Origin: Pedobacter sp. BAL39
GTDB lineage: Bacteria; Bacteroidota; Bacteroidia; Sphingobacteriales; Sphingobacteriaceae
Length of the DNA: 64,000 nt
Direction of reading: 5' to 3'
Assembly: GCF_000170795.1 (NCBI RefSeq)
Contig: NZ_ABCM01000001.1
Location: forward strand, 434,001-498,000
The notes beneath the pieces were generated by a model. The model was not told the DNA's origin, searched no databases, and saw nothing but the letters and a program-made list of their open reading frames with translations. The translations under genes were made by a program, and so were the position numbers. Within the stretch, counting starts at the first letter, position 1. Each line of letters starts with the position of its first letter. Positions 15,646 to 23,169 of the stretch are shown piece after piece.

Positions 15646-16296
15646 TTAGAGGGATTTAGTTAAGGTTAACCGGCCGGTATACACGCTGTTAGATATCTTT
15701 CTGCGGTCGCTGGCAACGAAGGCAATACAAGTTTCAATGATGCTGAACTTCAGGTACCTGGGCAGCTCCAGCAGCGCACGTTCTTTTTCACGACGCTCAC
15801 CGGCAGTGATATACACCGATTTGTTCACTTCAGGGAAGTAAGCCAGCAGCATCACCTGATCTGCCCATTGCTGTGCCGGATCTGTGGGATCGTACTTCCA
15901 GGTAAACAGGAGCTCATTATTGACGATCGTGACGACCGGATCCATGGGCGGCCCTAATGCGCCCATGGCTACAAGTACCTTGGCGTAATCAATGCCAACA
16001 TCGGGATATATACCTGCGATCGCATTTTTCCGGATATAGGAAAAGGATACATTTTGTTGGTTTTGGTGTTGAAGGCGGGCTTCCAGCTCATAACCGACAT
16101 GGAGAAAACCTTCAATTGAATTCATAAATTTCTGAACTAATTTTACCAAAAATTGAATTGCAAGTTCATTTGGAGTAAACGGCGTGGTACGGATCCCCAC
16201 GCTACGTGTTACCATCTTGCCATTTAATAGATAACTCACAGTGCGCCCCACTTTTTTCGATCGTTTTCCTTTAGGATTTCTTTTAGAATTCGGCAT
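15646..16296 (-). CDS. DUF6266 family protein with basic N-terminus
   Basis: A 216-aa paralogue of the gene at 14532. The N-terminus is very basic (MPNSKRNPKGKRSKKVGRTV) in place of the usual glycine-rich leader, then SYLLNGKMVTRSVG, a central helix with IAGIYPDVGIDYAKVLVA, and the family C-terminus (FVASDRRKISNSVYTGRL). It is first in the leftward cassette, about 65 bp from the 11-bp repeat array, which probably contains its promoter or operators. Confidence 0.75.
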   Translation of the reverse strand: MPNSKRNPKGKRSKKVGRTVSYLLNGKMVTRSVGIRTTPFTPNELAIQFLVKLVQKFMNSIEGFLHVGYELEARLQHQNQQNVSFSYIRKNAIAGIYPDVGIDYAKVLVAMGALGPPMDPVVTIVNNELLFTWKYDPTDPAQQWADQVMLLAYFPEVNKSVYITAGERREKERALLELPRYLKFSIIETCIAFVASDRRKISNSVYTGRLTLTKSL

Positions 16297-16367
16297 TTTT
16301 CTTGGTTTTATGTGATGACTTGGTTAATTCAGTTTGTGGCTAACCACGCCCTATATGAGGGCTAAGG

Positions 16368-16503
16368 TTAACAAGGGGTTATCAAGGGGATGACAAGGGG
16401 TTCACAAGGTTAAAGGGCCATTTTACCTCATTAACCCCTTGTCATCCCGTCTGCAAGACGCCTTCACACCTAGCCGGTATATAGCCGGTGTATAGGGCTG
16501 ACA
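16368..16503. repeat. Array 1 of 11-bp repeats
   Basis: Four head-to-tail 11-mers run from 16368 to 16411 (TTAACAAGGGG, TTATCAAGGGG, ATGACAAGGGG, TTCACAAGGTT). A 16-bp inverted copy of their middle follows (GGGATGACAAGGGGTT at 16387-16402 against its complement at 16433-16448). A second 11-bp series lies at 16471-16503 (TAGCCGGTATA, TAGCCGGTGTA, TAGGGCTGACA). The array fills the 225 bp between the DUF6266 gene and the MocR-like gene. A related array is at 50310-50475. Confidence 0.8.
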
Positions 16504-16521
16504 GGAATTCCTGAAATGGGT

Positions 16522-17955
16522 TTACTTTTCCCAATTCATGAACTCCAGTATGCTGTGTATCGGACTCCAGTCGGTCGTCAAAAGACTGATACGTACAATT
16601 TTTACCGGTTTATCAGGTTCATGGTTGAGGTTTTCATTTTCATGAAAAACCGGGCTGGTCCTGGTGAATTCAGTGATGTGTAAGGGCACTGTTTCCTGAT
16701 AGATAATAGAAGCGAAAGTTCCTGACCTGGGGATAATCACCTCCACTTTTTTCGTGATCAATTTACTCAGTACTTTCTCAATAGCAAGACGTCCCTGAGC
16801 ACGTTGTTGGTTGATGATGCTGATTTCTTTTTCCAGTCTTGCCCTGCTTTCATCCAGTCTCGCTACCTTTTGGCGGATCACTGGCCAGGTGGCAAAAGCC
16901 CGGGCCAGCTTCCTGCTTATGGAATCAAAAAGATGTGGGGGACCAGTCACGAGATAGACATTGTACAACGGATTGAAAGCGGGATAATGACATAAATAGA
17001 TGACTCGTCTACTGTCTATACGTGGATTTATGCCAGGTTCATCGCGATAAAAATGATCATCATCCAGCATGATGATCCAGAAGCCATAAGCTTTGGACAT
17101 GGCAATCAGTTCGATAAACCGGCTTTCCGATAAGGTATTCGGAACAGGAAAATCGGATGTTTGCCTGATCAACACTGCTTTAATGGTATGTTTCAGACAG
17201 GCCGATTTTAAGTTGTCGGTTAACATACCGTCCTCGTCCGCACCAGTAAAGACCAGTTTCCTGTTAAGGTCTGCAATGGATGACATTGCGGTATAGTCGG
17301 AATAAGACACCATAGCCACATGGTCTCCACTTTTAGTAATGGATTTGAGTACCTTGGTCAATGCAAAATTTTCGGGTATAATACATACATGTCTTACACT
17401 CGTGATGTATTTATTCCGAAGCAGATATCTGGCTCCGATGTCAAGAATATATTCCTGAGATGTGCTGCGCCCCCTGACTAAACTTCCCGTTAGCTTATAC
17501 TGCTCCGGTTCATGATAAGCTTCTCTGAGCATTTCGGCACCTGACTTTCCAAGGGTTAACATATTCAGCTTGGACTGGTCCAGAAATGAAAAATCGTAGT
17601 CGTTCCCAAATATAGGCAGATCATCTGCTCTCGGCTCATCCTCATCATCCTGGACATTAAGAGGATACATTTTAGTGATCTTTCCGAAACCGTAAAGAAT
17701 CGTGTCCTGTTTTTTTAAAGCATGGTAAGCCTTCTGGACATTCGAGCGATCGGTTCCGATTTGCTTAGACAAACTATTTATTGACGGCATCCTTCCCATC
17801 GGTGGGTGGTTGCCAGTTGCGTATTCTTTACAGATATATTCGATAATCTGGCGCTTCTGTGAAAACTTGGCACCTTTAACAATTTGCCAGGAAATGTTCC
17901 AGAATTGAGCAGCGTCAATGGAGGGGGAGATTGGGCATGGAGGACGTTCAGACAT
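16522..17955 (-). CDS. MocR/GntR-like regulator with degenerate aminotransferase domain
   Basis: From the ATG at 17955 the product has 477 aa. An N-terminal GntR-type winged helix (INSLSKQIGTDRSNVQKAYH) is followed by a fold-type-I aminotransferase-like domain: PENFALTKVLKSITKSGDHV, and IIMLDDDHFYRDEPG where the PLP-pyridine Asp is expected. The segment that normally holds the PLP lysine (SFSK in typical MocR proteins) reads YLCHYPAFNPLYNVYL, so the Schiff-base lysine appears to be lost. It may sense a ligand without PLP chemistry. It faces away from the 18257 gene and ends before the 11-bp array. Confidence 0.75.
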   Translation of the reverse strand: MSERPPCPISPSIDAAQFWNISWQIVKGAKFSQKRQIIEYICKEYATGNHPPMGRMPSINSLSKQIGTDRSNVQKAYHALKKQDTILYGFGKITKMYPLNVQDDEDEPRADDLPIFGNDYDFSFLDQSKLNMLTLGKSGAEMLREAYHEPEQYKLTGSLVRGRSTSQEYILDIGARYLLRNKYITSVRHVCIIPENFALTKVLKSITKSGDHVAMVSYSDYTAMSSIADLNRKLVFTGADEDGMLTDNLKSACLKHTIKAVLIRQTSDFPVPNTLSESRFIELIAMSKAYGFWIIMLDDDHFYRDEPGINPRIDSRRVIYLCHYPAFNPLYNVYLVTGPPHLFDSISRKLARAFATWPVIRQKVARLDESRARLEKEISIINQQRAQGRLAIEKVLSKLITKKVEVIIPRSGTFASIIYQETVPLHITEFTRTSPVFHENENLNHEPDKPVKIVRISLLTTDWSPIHSILEFMNWEK

Positions 17956-18062
17956 GTCCAAATGTAAATCAAACAATATTAATTTGCGACACAAAATTTC
18001 TTTGACACATAAAGTTTTACTGTTCGTAACCTATCACAAGATACTATAACAATAAATTTACA

Positions 18063-18152
18063 TTGATTGCAAATCAACAATTCCCTGTTCAAAGAGAATT
18101 ATTTTTTTTAATAAAAAACTAAAAATCAACTATTTAGAATATTTGATTGCAA
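18063..18152. promoter_or_regulatory. Direct repeats TTGATTGCAA, one within a palindrome
   Basis: TTGATTGCAA occurs at 18063-18072 and 18143-18152. The first copy is half of the inverted repeat TTGATT-GCA-AATCAA (18063-18077). Both lie in the divergent region between the MocR-like gene and the gene starting at 18257, where an autoregulatory operator would be expected. Confidence 0.45.
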
Positions 18153-18256
18153 GAATCAGTATCAAACTCTACCAAAAATGCTGTGGTTTTGTAGCTGTTT
18201 TAGCGAAATGCGTCTTCAAGGTTTTCACACGAACCTGCAGGAAAAATGAGCAAATT

Positions 18257-18997
18257 ATGACACCTAAAATTCAGCTAGTTGACACCAAAGGAATTCCATT
18301 TACTCCTGATATATTGGCGCAAAAATTAAAACATATGGAAATTAGATACCCATCTGAAAATGACGCCTTCGAATTTGATTTACTCATTCGTGGCTTAGTA
18401 ATTGTCCTGACTAGCATGTGGTCAGATGTTTACGACTATAATTATTACCTGGCTTTTAAAAAATCTAAGAAGTCCTACCCAAAGGAGTTCCACAATTCGA
18501 TATATCAGCCAATTGAGCACCTTGTATTCCTCGGTGGGGTTGATGACCCTTTTGTACAAAACGGTTATCAGACATTCTCCCGGATTAGCAGATTTAAACA
18601 CGCTTTTAATTTTAGGCATCTCATATACGAGCGGACTGATTTAAATGATCGTGATATATGTACTGAATCAGGAAGATTTTCTGCTTGTAAATTAATACGG
18701 ATGGATTCCAAAAGTTATAAACAGATGCGGGTGTCCTATCAAGGAGTACTTGTCGACTTTATTTCAACGCTTTATAAATATGCCAGTGCCCTCACCGTGC
18801 AAAGCAATAAGATTCCACGGGGTTTCGCCAACCAGTTTCGAAATGGCGGCAATGGAAAATATAAACGACTAGACACGAACATTATCGAAGTGAGTTTGTT
18901 GCTTGATTTGATATTGTCTATCGAAAGCAACTTGGCAGAGTTTATAACTTTGAATAAACCGAGGCGCAGGAAGGGAAAAATGGACGATCTAAATTAA
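18257..18997 (+). CDS. Hypothetical 246-aa protein
   Basis: The start at 18257 (MTPKIQLVDTKG) is chosen over a TTG at 18143 because the extra residues look non-coding and a repeated operator-like site lies there. The protein is soluble, helical and basic, with no recognised domain; the tail (KPRRRKGKMDDLN) is strongly basic. It lies 9 bp before the small membrane protein at 19007 and is divergent from the MocR-like regulator, so the two genes may be its target. Confidence 0.65.
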   Translation: MTPKIQLVDTKGIPFTPDILAQKLKHMEIRYPSENDAFEFDLLIRGLVIVLTSMWSDVYDYNYYLAFKKSKKSYPKEFHNSIYQPIEHLVFLGGVDDPFVQNGYQTFSRISRFKHAFNFRHLIYERTDLNDRDICTESGRFSACKLIRMDSKSYKQMRVSYQGVLVDFISTLYKYASALTVQSNKIPRGFANQFRNGGNGKYKRLDTNIIEVSLLLDLILSIESNLAEFITLNKPRRRKGKMDDLN

Positions 18998-19006
18998 TAA
19001 TAATCT

Positions 19007-19354
19007 ATGCCCCAGAAGGTATCACTATACAGTAAGGCATTCATCATGTTATTAGGCGTAGCCGTTATCGCTGTGATTATATTATATGTTTATTTGCAAC
19101 AGCAGCAGACAGAACGCATACATTTCATTCATCAAAACTATGGCAGCACACGTGGCATTATTAAAAGCAAGCATCTAAGAAAAAACAAGATGGTTGTTGT
19201 TTACCAGGTAGACGGGGAAACGTATATCACACCTATCAATTTCTCTTCACATGTGCGCCACCAAATAAAAGCAGGAGATAGCATTTCCATTAAATATTCC
19301 AGAACAAAACCAGCATTAATACTAACCGCTTTTGACGAGGGATATGAGCCCTGA
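19007..19354 (+). CDS. Single-TM membrane protein, DUF3592-like outline (115 aa)
   Basis: One transmembrane segment near residues 11-31 is followed by a soluble domain with a strand pattern (GSTRGIIKSKH, KMVVVYQVDGETYITPI, AGDSISIKYSRTKPALIL) like the small beta-domain of DUF3592-type proteins, in which a surface-exposed turn carries YSRTKP. It follows the 246-aa gene by 9 bp. Function unknown. Confidence 0.65.
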   Translation: MPQKVSLYSKAFIMLLGVAVIAVIILYVYLQQQQTERIHFIHQNYGSTRGIIKSKHLRKNKMVVVYQVDGETYITPINFSSHVRHQIKAGDSISIKYSRTKPALILTAFDEGYEP

Positions 19355-19464
19355 AATTAACAAAGTTACTGGTAGTGCAGAATGAAAGTCAAATGCCAAG
19401 ATGTTTGGCTTTGTCTTGATCAGCCAGGTGCTTCATTTGAACGTAGCGGGAGAAGCGTACACTG

Positions 19465-20310
19465 CTAAAATCGGCATGATGCGCCGATAAAGTATTGTTT
19501 GGAAGCTGTTTTCTGTAGTCCACAATTCAAACCGGCATCAAGTTTAAAGTCTTTACTGGCCTCTACCTGGACAGACGCATTTAAAAAATTAGACCATTGA
19601 TGTGCTTTAAGGTCATAGGTATAATAAGTTTCTGCAATACCGTCCATTCCTTTTATCAGCGCATGGCTCAGCGTCAGCGCTTGTAAAAACTCAGTATGCA
19701 TTGCCTGCGCATCGGCATCTTTAAGCCGGTCTGCTTGTACCTGGAGCCCAAGGTTCCATTCACCGGGTAGTTTGAATAACATAGGAACAATCATCCCGCC
19801 TTCAAAGCGGCTTTGATGATCATACTTTGAACTGGGGAACTTGACATACGGTAAAATAGCAAGCGCAAAATTACCGTCATCATTGCCTACAAGATTCTGC
19901 TTGATTCTTAACGTTACATCGCCAATACCAGAGCTCACCTTGCGCTCGCCCGAAGCCAGGTCAAGTTCTTTTTGACGGCCAAAACTCTGCAGTCCTATCT
20001 GTATGGCAGTAGAACCTGTCAATCCAATTTTCAAATTGGCCTGATTGATCAGCAATGTATTTGTCTGGCTTTGCTCAGATCGCTCCCGGGTCACTCTGAC
20101 GAAATCAGTTTCATATTGAAAATGCCCGGCATCCACCGTGAAGGGAGATTCGGTCACATCTGGACGGTCCGTTTCCATATCCCTCATCTGCGCTTTTGGC
20201 ACAGGATGAAATAATGAGAAGCTGGCGGCAGGTGTGGCCTGAGCAAAACTCTGAACAGGCAGATAAAATAGAGAAAACAGCAAAAGCAGAATCTGATGGA
20301 ATTTATACAT
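19465..20310 (-). CDS. Outer-membrane protein of the MetA-pathway (PF13557-like) family
   Basis: A 281-aa product with a signal peptide (to about residue 24, VQSFAQA) and the family opening METDRPDVTESPFTVDAGHF, followed by alternating amphipathic strands of a small outer-membrane barrel ending in FIGASCRF, with the C-terminal aromatic typical of such barrels. Family members are often annotated as phenol-degradation or transporter proteins; the substrate is unknown. It is 150 bp downstream of the MutS-like gene in the same direction and may be read through from it. Confidence 0.7.
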   Translation of the reverse strand: MYKFHQILLLLFSLFYLPVQSFAQATPAASFSLFHPVPKAQMRDMETDRPDVTESPFTVDAGHFQYETDFVRVTRERSEQSQTNTLLINQANLKIGLTGSTAIQIGLQSFGRQKELDLASGERKVSSGIGDVTLRIKQNLVGNDDGNFALAILPYVKFPSSKYDHQSRFEGGMIVPMLFKLPGEWNLGLQVQADRLKDADAQAMHTEFLQALTLSHALIKGMDGIAETYYTYDLKAHQWSNFLNASVQVEASKDFKLDAGLNCGLQKTASKQYFIGASCRF

Positions 20311-20460
20311 AGTTACAAAGCTGGGATGTGATGAGTAGTAAGCAATACCTTACTGACTTCATGCCTTAACCCATTACTCAGACAAAAGGTTTGCAGCACA
20401 TAGAAATAAAAAATTGCAGCTTCGTCATACAAAGATCTAAACATCGCCATTGGCATGGTT

Positions 20461-23169
20461 TTACTTTGATTTTAACAGGTCAAAAATCCCTTCATTCTCT
20501 ATAATCAGCATCCCCTGTCGATCCGATGTAATACCTTGTTCAAGTTTATAAGTATACTTAGGTTTATTTCCCTCCATCACCGTAGGCAAATACGCAAACT
20601 GTACCTGGCTCCCGCTATTCTGTAAAGCAGGCCCCACTTCGATGATATGTGTAGACACGATGTAGAAACAGCTCCTGTATTTTGAAAATGCCCCGGTCAC
20701 TGCCAACGTACCATCATAAGCATCTTTCACATTTGTACCTTTAAACAATTCATCAAATATGACAACCAGTTTTTTGCCCGCTCCCACTTCTTCTGCTACT
20801 TTTTTAACACGCAGAACTTCTGCGTAAAAGTGGCTATGCCCATCGGTCAGACTGTCTGGTACATTGATCGAAGTATATAACCCATCTTTAACGGAAAACT
20901 GCATATCCTCCGCCGCTACGGGGAACCCCATGTGTGCCAGGTAAACTGCAATGCCGAAAGCCTTCATGAAGGTCGACTTACCTGCCATATTCGCCCCGGT
21001 CAGGAACATCATATTTTCGTCCTGGGTCAGGGACACAGCATTTGGGATTCCACGAACCAATGCCGGGTGCACCAATCCCGTTAATCGCATGATGTTTTCT
21101 GTAGGAGGGAGTGCATGTGCATAAGCGTATCCCCGATGTTTACCAACCCCACTTACAGCAAAGAACACATCCAACCGATATAAGCAATTGAGCACGACTT
21201 CCACTTCATTTCTAAGCGTATGTTTGAACAGGAAGTCATATTTCGCCACCTCAAACAAGGACAACTTTTCCAGACTTTGCCCGGTGTGAAGAAAACCTAA
21301 ACGCTTGTCATTTATTATCCTTTGCTGGGATGCCAGTTCCTCAAAATAAGGGCTACCAGTCAGGCAAATTGCAGCCAGTTTCTCGACAAACCCCGCATAT
21401 AACTTCAGCATCTTAATGGCAGCCAATAGTCCATCATGAATAAAACTGAACTGCTCGTCTTTTAAAAACTCAGCCTGCAGCTTTTTAGAAAGCAGACCTA
21501 GCAATGCCGAAGGTAAATTGCTCTCAGTGCCTGACGTTAAATAGCCTTCCGCAAGTACAAACAGCTCCTTTTTTACAGGAAACGTAAAGCCCAGACTGCC
21601 GAAATATTTGAATAAACTGCTGCGTAGGTTGATTTGCTCAGCATCTGTTAAGGGATGATGAAACATTTCTTGCAGCAGACGTTCCCCTCCTAACGTTTCG
21701 ACTTTATTAAAGGAGTTATAAACCGAATTCGATTTATATTTCCCCAGCAGGTTTAGGTCAGTTAAGGTTTGTTGATCAACAGTAAACGCGACTGGCTTTT
21801 CACTTACGCTAACCACCTGTCCAACTGACTTTTCCTGCACATTTAACCCACAATCCAGGGCTTGCAGGATTCCTTCATTGTTGATGATGATTATTCCATG
21901 CCGGTCTTCCGTTATTCCCTGTTTTAGTTTGTAGGTGTAAACCGGCGTATTACCTGACATCGATGTAGGCAGGTATACATAGCTGATGTTCGAACATTTT
22001 TCCCGCAGCACATCCCCAGCTTCGATGATATGGGTAGAGATGACAAATATGCTTCCACGCTTTCTGGCAAAACCTTCTGTGAGCGCAATGGTTGCTTCTC
22101 CGGCATCCTTGACATTTGTACCTCTGAAAAGCTCATCAAATACGATGAACAGGTTTTTAGTTTTTAGTTCAGCCGCTATCTTTTTTGCGCGAAGGACTTC
22201 AGCGTAAAAATGACTTGCTCCCATACCAAGGTTATCCGGTAGATTGATCGTGGTATAAATGCCATCCAACACCGAAAACCGCATCCCATCTGCAGCCACA
22301 GGGAATCCCATGTGTGCTAAGTACATGTTGACACTTAGCGACTTCATAAAGGTGGACTTTCCGGCCATATTTGCTCCGGTCAGAAATATCACATTGCTAT
22401 CCCGGTTAATCTCAATGGAATTAGAAACTGCCTCTTTAAGTTGGGGATGATAAAAGCCTTCCAGCTGAACTACCTGCTGATCTCCGGGCAATGCTAAGGG
22501 GAAGCTGAAATTGTGTTCCAGGGCAGTTTTGGCTATGGCCAGATAGACATCCAATTGATAGACCTGCTGCAGCAATTCATGGATCAGCTCCCGGTTGCGA
22601 AAGCGGAAAAGCACATCATAGGTCGCATACTCGGTATTGGAAAACTTCTTTTCGGCCTGATGCTCCAGCACTTCAGCGAAATCAGGATGACTTAAAATTG
22701 ATAGCAATGCAACGCTATCCTTCTGATAATAGTCATGGATCCCCACCTCTAAACTGTTCAAAAATGTCCTCATTTTTTTCATCAGGCTGGCAACAGCGTT
22801 AATGCCTTTATGAAAAGAAGCTACCTCTGCGTCTACAGCGATCAAACTGGTTAGCTTGGCTGAAGCAGACTGCACTTGAGCTGAGAGCTTACTGCGTTCA
22901 TCTGTATTGCTCAGGTACTGTTCTATGATCACAAAATCTGCAGGATCAAAAGGAAAGCCTACTGCTTTTGAAGCGAAGTACCTGATCAGTACGCTGCGCT
23001 GACTAATGGCAGCCTCGTCTGACATCGGATTCCTAAAAAATGCTTCCAGCAAGGCCGCACCACCCCGCGTCGCTGTTTTGTTAAAGAGGGCAAACACAGA
23101 ATCGCTTCCGTGTTTACCAAAAATATTTAAATCATCAAGCGTTTGTTGATCTGTTGTAAATAACTTCAT
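20461..23169 (-). CDS. Tandem-duplicated MutS-like ATPase in one chain (902 aa)
   Basis: Two homologous halves of about 440 residues are joined by a short linker (about 440-465). Each has a MutS core-like helical region and a full ATPase domain V: Walker A GANMAGKS at 265-272 and again at 725-732, the FPVAA segment, Walker B-type IVFDELFRGTNVKDA and VIFDELFKGTNVKDA, and STHIIE. Both halves begin similarly (TTDQQTLDDLN and TVDQQTLTDLN). The mismatch-recognition domain I is missing. Family members normally dimerise; here the dimer appears to be covalent. It begins directly at the end of the permease gene, so it is the last gene of the SusCD-ABC operon. Confidence 0.88.
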   Translation of the reverse strand: MKLFTTDQQTLDDLNIFGKHGSDSVFALFNKTATRGGAALLEAFFRNPMSDEAAISQRSVLIRYFASKAVGFPFDPADFVIIEQYLSNTDERSKLSAQVQSASAKLTSLIAVDAEVASFHKGINAVASLMKKMRTFLNSLEVGIHDYYQKDSVALLSILSHPDFAEVLEHQAEKKFSNTEYATYDVLFRFRNRELIHELLQQVYQLDVYLAIAKTALEHNFSFPLALPGDQQVVQLEGFYHPQLKEAVSNSIEINRDSNVIFLTGANMAGKSTFMKSLSVNMYLAHMGFPVAADGMRFSVLDGIYTTINLPDNLGMGASHFYAEVLRAKKIAAELKTKNLFIVFDELFRGTNVKDAGEATIALTEGFARKRGSIFVISTHIIEAGDVLREKCSNISYVYLPTSMSGNTPVYTYKLKQGITEDRHGIIIINNEGILQALDCGLNVQEKSVGQVVSVSEKPVAFTVDQQTLTDLNLLGKYKSNSVYNSFNKVETLGGERLLQEMFHHPLTDAEQINLRSSLFKYFGSLGFTFPVKKELFVLAEGYLTSGTESNLPSALLGLLSKKLQAEFLKDEQFSFIHDGLLAAIKMLKLYAGFVEKLAAICLTGSPYFEELASQQRIINDKRLGFLHTGQSLEKLSLFEVAKYDFLFKHTLRNEVEVVLNCLYRLDVFFAVSGVGKHRGYAYAHALPPTENIMRLTGLVHPALVRGIPNAVSLTQDENMMFLTGANMAGKSTFMKAFGIAVYLAHMGFPVAAEDMQFSVKDGLYTSINVPDSLTDGHSHFYAEVLRVKKVAEEVGAGKKLVVIFDELFKGTNVKDAYDGTLAVTGAFSKYRSCFYIVSTHIIEVGPALQNSGSQVQFAYLPTVMEGNKPKYTYKLEQGITSDRQGMLIIENEGIFDLLKSK

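Noticed and set aside
16368..16503. CRISPR-like array
   Set aside because: The units are 11 bp, adjoin without spacers and there are no cas genes.
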